Positions 37,754 through 46,686 of a stretch of 64,000 nucleotides of DNA are shown here, piece by piece; position 1 is the first letter of the stretch; every line of letters starts with the position of its first letter. The notes under the pieces are model-generated. The model searched no databases and was not told the origin of the DNA. It saw only the letters and a program-made list of their open reading frames with translations. Source of the stretch: Rhodothermales bacterium (GTDB lineage: Bacteria > Bacteroidota > Rhodothermia > Rhodothermales > JAHQVL01); contig JAWKNW010000006.1 of NCBI GenBank assembly GCA_041391505.1, forward strand, positions 62,001 through 126,000, written 5' to 3'. Made by a program: the position numbers and the translations under genes.

Positions 37754-38098
37754 ATGAAACGACGCGATTTCGTCCAGCTCTCGGCCGCCGGCCTCGCCAC
37801 GGGCCTTTTCGCCCCCGCGGCTCTTGCCACCCCAGCCTCCCTGAACCGGCCGGCGCTGCTCGGCTGGCTCCGCGACGCCGAGGAGGTGCGCCGCATCGGC
37901 CGCCGGTATCTCGAACTGCATCCGACGGAATCGAGCGCGGCCGGGCTCGAAAACGCGATCGGACGCGCGCTCCGGAGCACCGACATCGATACCCACACCC
38001 GCGATGAGTTCGCGCGCAGCGAGACGGTGCAGGTCAACGGATGGATCCTGGCCCGCACCGAAGCCCGCCAGTGCGCCCTGTACGCCCTCGCCGGGTGA
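37754..38098 (+). CDS. small Tat-signal protein, probable partner of the GMC oxidoreductase
   Basis: A 114-residue exported protein. The N-terminus MKRRDFVQLSAAGLATGLFA is a twin-arginine signal peptide. The mature part ends with the segment VQVNGWILARTEARQCAL, a pattern I associate with small Tat proteins encoded immediately before GMC oxidoreductases, where they may act as a maturation or electron-transfer subunit. Here the GMC gene follows on the same strand after 212 bases, but a palindromic repeat element has been placed between them. Confidence 0.7.
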   Translation: MKRRDFVQLSAAGLATGLFAPAALATPASLNRPALLGWLRDAEEVRRIGRRYLELHPTESSAAGLENAIGRALRSTDIDTHTRDEFARSETVQVNGWILARTEARQCALYALAG

Positions 38099-38105
38099 CG
38101 CTCTA

Positions 38106-38223
38106 GTCATCCCCAGCCGCCCTGCTGGTCATCCCCAGCCGCCCTGCTGGTCATCCTCGCGAAAGCGGGGATCCATGCAAATCTGAATGAATGGCTTGGA
38201 TCCCCAATCGAGTTGGGGATGAC
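38106..38223. repeat. palindromic repeat element (dRS3/REP-like) with GTCATCC...GGATCCA ends
   Basis: Two direct 22-base units (38107-38128, 38129-38150), each with the small hairpin CCAGC-cgccct-GCTGG. They are followed by inverted copies GTCATCCTCGCGAAAGCGGG (from 38150, ending GGATCCA at 38175) and TGGATCCCC...GGGGATGAC (38197-38223). Each inverted copy is itself a hairpin: CCTCGC-GAAA-GCGGGG and CCCCAA-tcgag-TTGGGG. The 21-base centre is unique. The words resemble dispersed palindromes found in many genomes, including the Neisseria dRS3 type. Confidence 0.8.
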
Positions 38224-38310
38224 AATAGGGCAGGTTGTTCATGCCCTCTAAAGCACCCAATCCGCTCACTTGACATTCCGCCCCGGCATGCATCCCGGGG
38301 CACTACCCCT

Positions 38311-39855
38311 ATGCACACCGACGCACGCACCCTGGACGACGGCACCGTCGTCGAAGGCGACATCTGTATCATCGGCGCCGGCGCGGCCGGCATCAGCATG
38401 GCGCTGGAATGGAAGGACACACCGCATCGGGTCATCCTGATCGAAGGCGGAGGGTTTCAGGTGGAACCCCGGTACCAGGAGCTGTACGCCGGCGAGAGCG
38501 CCGGGCAGACGTATTACCCGCTCCAGGCCGTCCGCCTGAAAGCGTTCGGGGGAACTACCGGCCACTGGGCCGGCTGGTGCTCGCCGTTCGAGCCCATCGA
38601 TTTTAAGCCCCGCGCCTGGGTGCCGGAGAGCGGCTGGCCTATCGACCGCGCGACCCTCGATCCCTTCTACGCCCGCGCCAACCGGTACGTCGAGATCGGT
38701 CCGCCCGAGTGGGATGCCGCCTACTGGGAGGCGCAGGACCCCGACCGCGTCAGCCTCGCGTTCGACCGAAGCCGGGTGTTCACCAAGATGTGGCAGTTCA
38801 GCCCGCCGACGCGGTTCGGCGTGCGGTACCGGGACGACATCGTCCAGGCGAACAACATCCACCTGTACACCGACGCGCACGTGACGTCCGTCCGCGCGAA
38901 CGACGCGGCGTCGGCGGTGGAGGGGCTCACGGTGCAGACCTTCAACGGCAAGACGCTCACGTTCCGGGCGAAGCACTACGTGATGGCCGGCGGCGCCTGG
39001 CAGAACGCGCGTCTGCTGCTGGCCTCGAACGACCGCGTGCCGGCGGGGCTGGGCAACCAGAACGACCTTGTCGGGCGCTATTTCATGGAGCACCTGGAGG
39101 TGATGTGCGCCGGCATGCTGCTCGTCAATGCGCCGGCGTCCATGAAGATGTACGAGATGAAGTTCTTCCAGACCAAGGCGCGCGGCGAGCTGGCGCTCAC
39201 CGAGGCGGTCCAGGAGGAGAACGAACTGCTCAACCTCACCGCCACGCTCCATCCCCGCACCCTCGAACCGAAGGACTACCCCTGGCTGATCTCGCGCTAC
39301 CCGAGTGATGCGCGATTCACGGTCAACCGGCTGGAAGATCTGCAGGACGCGTACGAGGGCGGCAAGCTGGATTCGTCGGATTACCTGTCCGGCCTCCGCG
39401 AATTCCAGCTCCAGGCCCGGATGGAGCAGGCGCCCAACCGCGACTCCCGCGTGATGCTGGCGCCGGAGAAAGACGAACTCGGCATGCCGCGCCTCACGCT
39501 CGACTGGCGCCTGACGCCGCTCGAAAAACACTCGCTCCGCCGCACCTTCGAGGTCATCGGCGAGGAGGCCGGCAAGGCCGGCCTCGGCCGCGTGCAGCTG
39601 CTCGACTGGCTTACCACCGACGACCCGATGTGGACCCCCAACCTCGGCGGCGGCTGGCACCACATGGGCACCACACGCATGCACGACGACCCGAAGCGGG
39701 GCGTCGTCGACCGCGACTGCACGGTCCACGGCATGGCCAACCTGCACATCGCCAGCTCGTCGACGTTTACGACCGCCGGCGTTTCCAACCCCACGCTGAC
39801 TATCATCGCGATGACGATCCGGCTGTCCGATCGGCTCAAGGGGATGATGGGGTGA
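38311..39855 (+). CDS. GMC family oxidoreductase
   Basis: A 514-residue flavoprotein dehydrogenase acting on alcohols or sugars. Start chosen at MHTDARTLDDGTVVEGD because residues further upstream are translated repeat element. The FAD fold is CIIGAGAAGISMAL, followed by LKAFGGTTGHWAGWCSPFEP and the C-terminal catalytic region GGWHHMGTTRMHDDPKRGVVD and SSTFTTAGVSNPTLTI, as in gluconate/fructose/pyranose-type GMC enzymes. It has no signal peptide of its own; the upstream Tat protein could carry it out in a hitch-hiker manner. The substrate is unknown. Confidence 0.88.
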   Translation: MHTDARTLDDGTVVEGDICIIGAGAAGISMALEWKDTPHRVILIEGGGFQVEPRYQELYAGESAGQTYYPLQAVRLKAFGGTTGHWAGWCSPFEPIDFKPRAWVPESGWPIDRATLDPFYARANRYVEIGPPEWDAAYWEAQDPDRVSLAFDRSRVFTKMWQFSPPTRFGVRYRDDIVQANNIHLYTDAHVTSVRANDAASAVEGLTVQTFNGKTLTFRAKHYVMAGGAWQNARLLLASNDRVPAGLGNQNDLVGRYFMEHLEVMCAGMLLVNAPASMKMYEMKFFQTKARGELALTEAVQEENELLNLTATLHPRTLEPKDYPWLISRYPSDARFTVNRLEDLQDAYEGGKLDSSDYLSGLREFQLQARMEQAPNRDSRVMLAPEKDELGMPRLTLDWRLTPLEKHSLRRTFEVIGEEAGKAGLGRVQLLDWLTTDDPMWTPNLGGGWHHMGTTRMHDDPKRGVVDRDCTVHGMANLHIASSSTFTTAGVSNPTLTIIAMTIRLSDRLKGMMG

Positions 39856-39910
39856 GCGCCGCGGTGGCCGGTCTTGCTGCATCGGCTGCGCGGTGGATGC
39901 GGGATTGGTC

Positions 39911-42001
39911 TTACCGGCCTGGCTCCCGGGCGGGCGTGTCGTGCGCGGCGCGGCGCGCGGCACTGTAGGCGTCGAAGCCGGCTTGAAGGGCCGGCGGGGC
40001 CTGCCGGATATACGCATCGAGCGTCGCATCCCCCGGAAAGCGGCCGGCGTCGTCCAGCAGGGAGGCAAGCTGCGCAGCAACCGCTTCGTCGTATGGCGCC
40101 GCGGCATCGAACAGGGCGCGCAGCTCTCCGCCCGTCTCCGCCATGAGGTTCCGCGCGATGGCGTAGGCGCTCGACCAGCGCCCGTCCCCGTCGCTATCGA
40201 TGCGCACCGCACCCGTCGCCCCGATGACCTGCGGCATCCAGACCGGGCCGGCGGGCAGATAGGGCCTTGCGATGGGCCAGTAGAGACGCCGGACGCCGGG
40301 TCCGCGCGCGATCGCGACGAGGTACACATCCTGCGCGAATCGAGGCAACGTCCAGGATCCCGCCCATTTCACGCCGGCGCGATCGCCGTCCGCGATCCGT
40401 GCCGTAGAAATCAGGCGCCCGTTGGCGTACAGGTCGACCGTCTCCGCGCGCGTCCATCCCGGACCCAGGACGCGAACCGATACCGAGACCTGGTCGGAGG
40501 CCGGCGCGAGGTCGCCGGGGCCGTACCGATCGTTGACCGTGATCTCTGTCAACAGGCCCAGACTGACGAGCACGCGGCCGCGCACGAAGCTGTCCATGGC
40601 TGCATCCACATCGATCCGGCCGGCATCCGCATCGTCGACCCGGACGTACGTGCGCCCCTGTCCGACAAAGTGCCGGCCGACATCGTGCGAGTCGCTGGAC
40701 CCGATCGGGGTCACGCTGTAGCCGCGATTCAGCAGGCCGAACCAGTCGGTGAAGAGCTGCATCACGTCGGTCTGCTGCGCGCTCGAGTTGACCACTTCCA
40801 TCGCATTGGCCTCGAAGGCCCAGCCATCGACGTTGGCGCCGACCAGGGCGAGGTGACGCCCCGGGTCGAACGGCCGGAAATCGTTGTGCACGTCGCGCCC
40901 ATGATTAAGGACCGCCACGCGGATACCTGGCGTGGCGAAGACCCCGTCGTAAAGGGCTCTCCAGTCGCTTACACGGTACGGGGGGACGGCCGCGTAGTCC
41001 GGGGCCGGGAAGATGTTCACATGGCCCACGGGGGTGGTGACTTCATTGCCGGTAACCGGCGTGAAGTACGCATCGAGGCCCAGGCCGGCGGCGGCAACGC
41101 GATAGTCGACAAACTGGTTGTGATCCGTCGCGACGGGCAATTCGATGCCTTCGCCGGCGAGGGTTACCAGGCGCTCTTCGAGCGTCGCATCGCCGTGGCG
41201 CGAGAACGACCACGTGTGCACGTGTGTGTCGCTGCTCACGTACCCCGGCGTGGGCACCTCTCTTCGGATCGACAGCGTATGGGCCGCGCGTTTGCCGCGC
41301 GACAGGTCTATCGTCACCGAGTCAACCCCGTATTCAAAGCCTCGCCCCGCATAAACCGTGTAGCGGCCGGCAGGCACGCCGAAGGTCGCCTCGCCATTGC
41401 CGGTATACACAATGCCGGGCCGAACGGCGAGGAGCGGGCTGGCTGCGGCGTCGACCGTCTGAAGGGCGCCGTCCGCATTCAGGATGGTGATACGTGCCGG
41501 GAGCGGCGCGCCGGTGTCGGCGTCCGTCACGCGCAACGCTACATGGGCCTCGGATAACGCGGCGTGCACATCCCGGTCGAGCAGCATGAATTCGCCGATG
41601 CGGATGTCGTCCGCCACGTCGTCGATCTGGACGACGCTGAGGGTATTGGCGCCGGCGCGCAACAGACCCGCCGGCACCGGCAGATAGGCCACGAGATCAT
41701 TTTCATCGACCCGAAGGGCGCTCAGCACGGTGTCGTTGAGCACGATCTGCCAGGATTGCTTTACATCCTGCTGGCGGAAACGGAGCGTGGCGTCCACGGG
41801 AGGGGTCTTCGCCTCGAAGGAGAGGGACCAGCTCGCGCCATCCGTCTCGACAGGGAACGACGTCCATTCCGGGATGGGGCCCAGGCGAAGATGAACCATC
41901 CGGTCCAGCAGGATACGAGGCTGCGCGCGAGCCGGAAGCGCTGCGCCGGCGAGGAGCACCGTGAGGATGAAAGCGGGCAGGACCGCACTACGCCGGATCA
42001 T
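39911..42001 (-). CDS. exported CehA/McbA-type PHP-domain metallohydrolase
   Basis: Start taken at MIRRSAVLPAFILTVLLAGA, a standard signal peptide ending in ARAQ; ATG at 42040 is an alternative that adds 13 residues. The 696-residue protein has N-terminal beta-rich domains (about residues 25-245) and a PHP domain with metal ligands in SSDTHVHTWSFSRHGD, VATDHNQFVDY and GSSDSHDVGRHF. A final beta domain and a helical tail follow. CehA-like proteins are phosphoesterase-type hydrolases; the substrate here is unknown. It is convergent with the GMC gene and divergent from sulP. Confidence 0.85.
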   Translation of the reverse strand: MIRRSAVLPAFILTVLLAGAALPARAQPRILLDRMVHLRLGPIPEWTSFPVETDGASWSLSFEAKTPPVDATLRFRQQDVKQSWQIVLNDTVLSALRVDENDLVAYLPVPAGLLRAGANTLSVVQIDDVADDIRIGEFMLLDRDVHAALSEAHVALRVTDADTGAPLPARITILNADGALQTVDAAASPLLAVRPGIVYTGNGEATFGVPAGRYTVYAGRGFEYGVDSVTIDLSRGKRAAHTLSIRREVPTPGYVSSDTHVHTWSFSRHGDATLEERLVTLAGEGIELPVATDHNQFVDYRVAAAGLGLDAYFTPVTGNEVTTPVGHVNIFPAPDYAAVPPYRVSDWRALYDGVFATPGIRVAVLNHGRDVHNDFRPFDPGRHLALVGANVDGWAFEANAMEVVNSSAQQTDVMQLFTDWFGLLNRGYSVTPIGSSDSHDVGRHFVGQGRTYVRVDDADAGRIDVDAAMDSFVRGRVLVSLGLLTEITVNDRYGPGDLAPASDQVSVSVRVLGPGWTRAETVDLYANGRLISTARIADGDRAGVKWAGSWTLPRFAQDVYLVAIARGPGVRRLYWPIARPYLPAGPVWMPQVIGATGAVRIDSDGDGRWSSAYAIARNLMAETGGELRALFDAAAPYDEAVAAQLASLLDDAGRFPGDATLDAYIRQAPPALQAGFDAYSAARRAAHDTPAREPGR

Positions 42002-42052
42002 AAGGCTTTTCCGTGTTTTTGCGTCAACATACGATGCCATCCCGTGGCGTTC

Positions 42053-42079
42053 AAAAAAGGCGCTCCCACCGGCGCCTTT
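42053..42079 (-). terminator. terminator-like hairpin in the leader of the metallohydrolase gene
   Basis: Read on the minus strand: AAAGGCGC-cggtggga-GCGCCTTT followed by further T (six T in all). It lies about 55 bases before the predicted start at 42001 and 13 before the alternative start at 42040. It could act as an attenuator in the leader, or stop antisense transcripts coming from the sulP side. Confidence 0.5.
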
Positions 42080-42220
42080 GCGTAAGAATTGGTGAACTGC
42101 TCTGCGGGAGGGTAGGTGAGGTTGTAACCAATCCGCATACGGAGGGTATGTGATGAACCTCGAGTATTCACCTCTTCCGATTGTCACCTCATCGATGTTG
42201 AGAGCGGCAGGACCGCTATC

Positions 42221-43951
42221 ATGCGTTCGGCGTCGTCTACGTTCAAACCCAAACTTCTGACGGTACTTCGCGAGGGGTACGGTCTTTCAGATTTCGGTCG
42301 CGACAGTCTCGCCGGCCTGGTGGTCGGCATCGTCGCGCTGCCCCTCGCCATCGCTTTCGCCATCGCATCCGGCGTGCGCCCCGAGCAGGGGCTGTTCACC
42401 GCGATCATCGCCGGCTTCCTGATCTCGGCGCTCGGCGGCAGCCGGGTTCAGATCGGCGGACCGACCGGCGCGTTCGTGATCATCATCGCCGGCGTGGTCG
42501 ATAAGTTCGGCTACGAGGGCCTCGCCGTCGCGACGATGATGGCCGGCGTCATGCTGGTCGTGATGGGCTTCGCGCGGCTCGGCGCCGTCATCCGGTACAT
42601 CCCGTATCCCGTCACCGTCGGCTTCACGTCCGGCATCGCGATCATCATCGCACTGGGGCAGGTGCGGGATGCCCTCGGGCTGCAGATGGATCGGGTGCCG
42701 GCGGACTCGCTCGACAAGATCCGGGCCTATGCCGAGCACATCGACAGCGTCAGCCTCATCGCCATCGTGCTGGCTGTCGGCACCATCGCCATCATCCAGT
42801 TGTGGCCGCTCGTCACGAAACGCATCCCCGGCCCGCTCATCGCCCTCATCGTCACCACCCTCGCGGTGCAGCTGTTCGACCTGCCCGTCGAGACGATCGG
42901 AGGCCGCTTCGGCGCGGTGCCCAATGCGCTGCCAAAGCCGGCGATACCGGACTTCGACTGGTCGACGATCAGCGAGCTGACCTCGCCGGCCATCGCCATC
43001 GCGCTGCTGGCCGGCATCGAGTCGCTCCTCAGCGCCATGGTGGCGGACGGCATGACGGGCGGCCGGCACCGATCGAACACCGAACTCATCGCCCAGGGCA
43101 TCGCCAACATCGTCTCGCCGCTTTTCGGCGGGATTCCGGCTACCGGCGCCATCGCGCGCACGGCGACGAACATCCGCAACGGCGGGCGGTCGCCGATCTC
43201 GGGGATCGTGCATGCCTTCACCCTGCTGGTCATCCTGCTCGCGGCCGGGCCGCTGGCGGTGATGATCCCGATGGCCACACTCGCCGGCATCCTGCTCGTG
43301 GTCGCCTACAACATGAGCGAATGGCACGCCTTCGTGCGCCTCCTGAGCGGGCCGCGCAGCGATGTGCTGGTGCTGCTGTCGACGTTCCTGCTGACGGTCT
43401 TCGTGGATCTCACGGTGGCGATCCAGGTCGGCGTGGTGCTGGCGGCGCTGCTGCTGATACGCCGGCTGGCCGAGGTAACGGAGATCAACACCGCCCGTGA
43501 GTTGCTGGAATACGACGAGGACGGCGAGACGCCGGCCGGCCCCATCGCCGTTCCGGAGGGCGTCGAGGTGTTCGAGATCAACGGGTCGTTGTGTTTCGGC
43601 GCCGCGAGCAAGTTCACCGAGACGGCGTCATCGCTGCAGTCCCCTCCGCGCGCCGTGATCCTGCGGATGCGGCACGTCATGGCGATCGACGCCACCGGGC
43701 TGCAGGCGGTGGAGGCGGTGTGGTCCCGTTTCAGCCGGGAGGGCACCCTGCTGCTGATCAGCGGCATCCGTTCGCAACCGCTGGAGGCAATGCGGCGAAG
43801 CGGGCTGATCAAGCGGATCGGCGACGAAAATGTCTATTCCCAGTTCGCGGACGCGCTCGCGCGGGTCCGGGCGGATCTGGAAGGCGGTGACGGGGCTGGG
43901 GGCGCCGCGCCCGGCGTCGGCGCGTTCGGCAACGCGGCCGAGCGCTCCTGA
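42221..43951 (+). CDS. SulP family anion transporter with C-terminal STAS domain
   Basis: A 576-residue inner-membrane transporter. The N-terminal 420 residues are hydrophobic helices with SulP signatures (LAGLVVGIVALPLAIAFAIA, GGSRVQIGGPTGAFVIIIAG, PYPVTVGFTSGIAIII). The cytoplasmic STAS domain (about residues 445-550) contains VFEINGSLCFGAASKF and RMRHVMAIDATGLQAVEAV. SulP proteins carry sulfate, bicarbonate or dicarboxylates; no carbonic anhydrase or sulfate-assimilation gene is adjacent, so the substrate is open. It is divergent from the metallohydrolase gene. Confidence 0.92.
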   Translation: MRSASSTFKPKLLTVLREGYGLSDFGRDSLAGLVVGIVALPLAIAFAIASGVRPEQGLFTAIIAGFLISALGGSRVQIGGPTGAFVIIIAGVVDKFGYEGLAVATMMAGVMLVVMGFARLGAVIRYIPYPVTVGFTSGIAIIIALGQVRDALGLQMDRVPADSLDKIRAYAEHIDSVSLIAIVLAVGTIAIIQLWPLVTKRIPGPLIALIVTTLAVQLFDLPVETIGGRFGAVPNALPKPAIPDFDWSTISELTSPAIAIALLAGIESLLSAMVADGMTGGRHRSNTELIAQGIANIVSPLFGGIPATGAIARTATNIRNGGRSPISGIVHAFTLLVILLAAGPLAVMIPMATLAGILLVVAYNMSEWHAFVRLLSGPRSDVLVLLSTFLLTVFVDLTVAIQVGVVLAALLLIRRLAEVTEINTARELLEYDEDGETPAGPIAVPEGVEVFEINGSLCFGAASKFTETASSLQSPPRAVILRMRHVMAIDATGLQAVEAVWSRFSREGTLLLISGIRSQPLEAMRRSGLIKRIGDENVYSQFADALARVRADLEGGDGAGGAAPGVGAFGNAAERS

Positions 43952-44056
43952 GCGGAGGGTGGATCGGGGCCGGTCATTCGCGTTGGCTGCATTTGGTATC
44001 ATCTGTCGCAAAGGGAAGAAACCCTGAATGCCTTCCGGATCAACCCCGTCTAACCG

Positions 44057-44878
44057 ATGGATAACGATGCTTTTGCCGCGCTCGATGCCTGTTTCGAAGC
44101 CCGTGGCCTCAGCGCCCGGCCGACGCCCCTCAATACGGGGCGCACCTGGCAAGGCGTGATCGACGGACGCAACGTCGTCATCGTCTGCTCCCGACGCTCC
44201 CGCACGAAATACCACGGGGCCGACCTCCGAAGCCGCGTCTATGCGGGCCACGAATGCTCGATGGAGGTATCGACGCCCCTCCAGACCCGCCTCACGGCAA
44301 CGCCGCGATCCATCCACGCGGTCGCCGGCCTGCTCGACCGCTGGCTCGGCCCCAGGATGGGCCTTTTCCCTCTGGATCCCCCTTCGCCCGAACTGGCCCA
44401 CCTCAACCTCGCCGCCTTCGAGGCGTCGTGGGCGCAGCCGTACCTGCTCGAAGGACGCGTCCAGCGTGTGTTGACCGAGGTGCTGGCGCCGGCGGACGCG
44501 CAACAGGCCACCTTCGCGCTCCAGCCGGGTTTCGCGCTGGCGCGGTGCCGGCTCCCGCTCGAAGCGATCACGCCCGCGTTCGCCGAACGCCGGCTCGACG
44601 CGCTGCTCGAGGCCGTCGCCCTCGCCGAGGCCATGCCGGCGCCCGAACGGATCGCGACGCCGTCGCGCATCGAAAGCGTCCTGCGGGTGCATCCCTTCCT
44701 GATGATCGCGGCCCTCTTCGCGGCGCTGGTCGCCTCTTCGCTGGTGCTGGTGGCCGTACTCCTCGCTATCGCATACGCCGGACTGCAAGGCTATGTCGTT
44801 CTCGCCGGCGTCGGCTACTGGCTCTGGCGCCGCAACAAGAAGCAGCGCGCGGCGAAGGCCGACGCCGTCTCGGCCTGA
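44057..44878 (+). CDS. hypothetical protein with C-terminal membrane helices
   Basis: A 273-residue protein I do not recognise. The first about 200 residues are soluble (FAALDACFEARGLSARPT, RTWQGVIDGRNVVIVCSRR, LFALDPP-like LFPLDPPSPELAHL), and two hydrophobic segments follow near the C-terminus (VHPFLMIAALFAALVASSLV and LLAIAYAGLQGYVVLAGVGY), ending in a basic tail (WRRNKKQRAAK). No signal peptide; the topology suggests a cytoplasmic domain tethered to the inner membrane. It lies 105 bases after sulP and before a DUF3592 gene. Confidence 0.65.
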   Translation: MDNDAFAALDACFEARGLSARPTPLNTGRTWQGVIDGRNVVIVCSRRSRTKYHGADLRSRVYAGHECSMEVSTPLQTRLTATPRSIHAVAGLLDRWLGPRMGLFPLDPPSPELAHLNLAAFEASWAQPYLLEGRVQRVLTEVLAPADAQQATFALQPGFALARCRLPLEAITPAFAERRLDALLEAVALAEAMPAPERIATPSRIESVLRVHPFLMIAALFAALVASSLVLVAVLLAIAYAGLQGYVVLAGVGYWLWRRNKKQRAAKADAVSA

Positions 44879-45004
44879 CGCGATATCCCGATCTTCCCCG
44901 GACGTATGCATCCGGCGCTGTCTGGAAAACGCTGGACCGCGCCGGGTCCCGAATGGAATGGCCGGAGACAAACACACCCCATAACCGACCACTTACCGAA
45001 TCGC

Positions 45005-45553
45005 ATGGCTACGCAAGACATGGATCCCCAGGAGTCCGCCAAAGTCCTTCGCATCACCGGGCATGCGCTCGTCCTCCTCGGCGCGGCGCTCCTTCTTTTC
45101 GGCGTGTACTTCGTGCGCACCGCCAACGAAAGCGCGTCGTGGCCCCGGGCGGAGGGCCGGGTCGACAACCTGCTGGTACGGTGGAGCATCTCGCAATCGG
45201 AGCGGGGGCGCGTCAATCCCCATAAGGACTACTATTACGTCGTGAAGTACAGCTACGAGGTCGAGGGCACGTCGTACACCGGTACCCGCTATTCCCTCGG
45301 CAACGGCGACCACGCCGAGGGGAAGGATTTCGACACCGAGGAGGAGGCGCGCGCCGCCGGCCAGCAGCGCTTTCCGGTGCGCAGCGCGGTGCCTGTAGCC
45401 TACGATCCGGAAGATCCCACCATGGCGGTGTTGCGTGCGGGAGCGAGCGGCGCCACCTACGTGCCGCTCATCCTCGGCGTCCTGTTCCTCGCCGTGGGCC
45501 TGGCGCTCCGCCGGGCCTCGGGCTCGTTGCGCCAACGCCAGCCGGCTTCGTGA
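45005..45553 (+). CDS. DUF3592 membrane protein
   Basis: A 182-residue protein starting at MATQDMDPQESAKVL. An N-terminal membrane helix (ITGHALVLLGAALLLFGVYF) is followed by an extracytoplasmic beta domain (GRVDNLLVRWS, YVVKYSYEVEGTSYTGTRYS, VAYDPEDPTMAVLRAG) and a second helix (YVPLILGVLFLAVGLAL), the standard DUF3592 arrangement. Function of the family is unknown. An upstream in-frame ATG at 44906 would add residues that do not resemble the family. Confidence 0.8.
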   Translation: MATQDMDPQESAKVLRITGHALVLLGAALLLFGVYFVRTANESASWPRAEGRVDNLLVRWSISQSERGRVNPHKDYYYVVKYSYEVEGTSYTGTRYSLGNGDHAEGKDFDTEEEARAAGQQRFPVRSAVPVAYDPEDPTMAVLRAGASGATYVPLILGVLFLAVGLALRRASGSLRQRQPAS

Positions 45554-45676
45554 GCCGTCGCGCTCCCGCCGCCGGCGCAAATCTCATCAAAGAGGGCGAT
45601 CAAACCCGTCCGGTGACAGGCACCATGTCCGGCCCGATGCGTTAAGACAGGGTTCTTCACGAATCGCTCCGGTCGA

Positions 45677-46081
45677 ATGGACGAACATCCACCGCGTCGC
45701 GCGCTTGCCATGACGACGCTCGTCGTGCACGATTACGACGAGGCGATCGCCTATTTCGTAGACGTCATGCGGTTTCGTCTCGTCGAGGATACCCCGCTCG
45801 GAGCCGGAAAGCGGTGGGTGGTGGTGCGTCCGGACGCCGGCGGCGCGCTGCTGCTCGCCCGCGCGTCGAGCCCGGAGCAGACCGCGCAGGTCGGGAATCA
45901 GACCGGTGGCCGCGTCGCGTATTTTCTGGAAACCAGCGACTTCTGGGACGACTATCGACACATGGAGGCCTGCGGCGTTCGCTTCGCGGAGGCGCCGCGC
46001 CGCGAGCCTTACGGGACGGTTGTGGTGTTCTTCGATCTCTATGGAAACAAGTGGGATTTGATCGGGCGACACGCGCGCTGA
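45677..46081 (+). CDS. VOC (glyoxalase/bleomycin resistance) family protein
   Basis: A 134-residue protein with one VOC fold: MTTLVVHDYDEAIAYFVDVM at the start of the first beta-alpha-beta unit and YGTVVVFFDLYGNKWDLIGR at the end of the second, the usual signatures. The start may be ATG 45677 or ATG 45710 (MTTLVVHDYDE), the latter closer to the family. Substrate unknown; the family includes metal-dependent lyases, dioxygenases and resistance proteins. Confidence 0.85.
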   Translation: MDEHPPRRALAMTTLVVHDYDEAIAYFVDVMRFRLVEDTPLGAGKRWVVVRPDAGGALLLARASSPEQTAQVGNQTGGRVAYFLETSDFWDDYRHMEACGVRFAEAPRREPYGTVVVFFDLYGNKWDLIGRHAR

Positions 46082-46109
46082 AGCGGGCGTCACGTCTTCT
46101 CCGAAAAGC

Positions 46110-46676
46110 ATGGCCCAACCGGATCGTGACATAACGGCGCTTCTGGCCGACATCCAGTCCGGCGATGAGGCGGCCATCGAAACGCTGTTTCCCTTACTGT
46201 ACAGCGAACTGCACGAACTGGCCCGGCGCCAGCTTCGCGACGAGCGGGCCGATCACACCCTCAACCCCACGTCGCTCGTCCACGAGGCCTATCTCAAACT
46301 CATCGACCAGACGCGCACCAGCTGGGAAAATCGGTCCCATTTTCTGGGTATCGCCGCGATGGTGATGCGGCGCATCCTGATCGACTATGCCCGCCAGCGC
46401 CGGGCGGAGCGGCGAGGCGGTGCGTTCGAGAAGGTGACGCTCGTGGATGATAACCTCGCGCGCGCGGCCTCCCTCGGGGAATTGCTGGCGCTGGACGAAG
46501 CCCTGACGCGACTGGAGCAGGTCTCCGGGCGGGCCAGCCAGGTGGTGGTGATGCGCTTTTTCGCCGGCCTGCAACAGGAGGAAATCGCCGCCGCGCTGCG
46601 GGTCTCGGTGCCCACCGTGCAGCGCGACTGGCAGACGGCTCGCGCGTGGCTGAGCCGCGAACTCGCCGACTCGTGA
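46110..46676 (+). CDS. ECF-type RNA polymerase sigma factor
   Basis: A 188-residue sigma factor of the Sigma70_ECF kind (PF07638 type). Region 2 spans DIQSGDEAAIETLFPLLYSE to SHFLGIAAMVMRRILIDYAR with the signature HTLNPTSLVHEAYLKL; region 4 is the helix-turn-helix LQQEEIAAALRVSVPTVQRD. These factors are typically encoded next to a PknB-type kinase, and here the kinase starts 11 bases downstream. No anti-sigma gene is adjacent. Its regulon cannot be read from this window. Confidence 0.92.
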   Translation: MAQPDRDITALLADIQSGDEAAIETLFPLLYSELHELARRQLRDERADHTLNPTSLVHEAYLKLIDQTRTSWENRSHFLGIAAMVMRRILIDYARQRRAERRGGAFEKVTLVDDNLARAASLGELLALDEALTRLEQVSGRASQVVVMRFFAGLQQEEIAAALRVSVPTVQRDWQTARAWLSRELADS

Positions 46677-46686
46677 GGGAGGCCCC

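Noticed and set aside
39893..41557. A 554-codon plus-strand open frame opposite the CehA-type gene
   Set aside because: The minus-strand protein has a signal peptide and full PHP metal motifs; the plus-strand translation has none.
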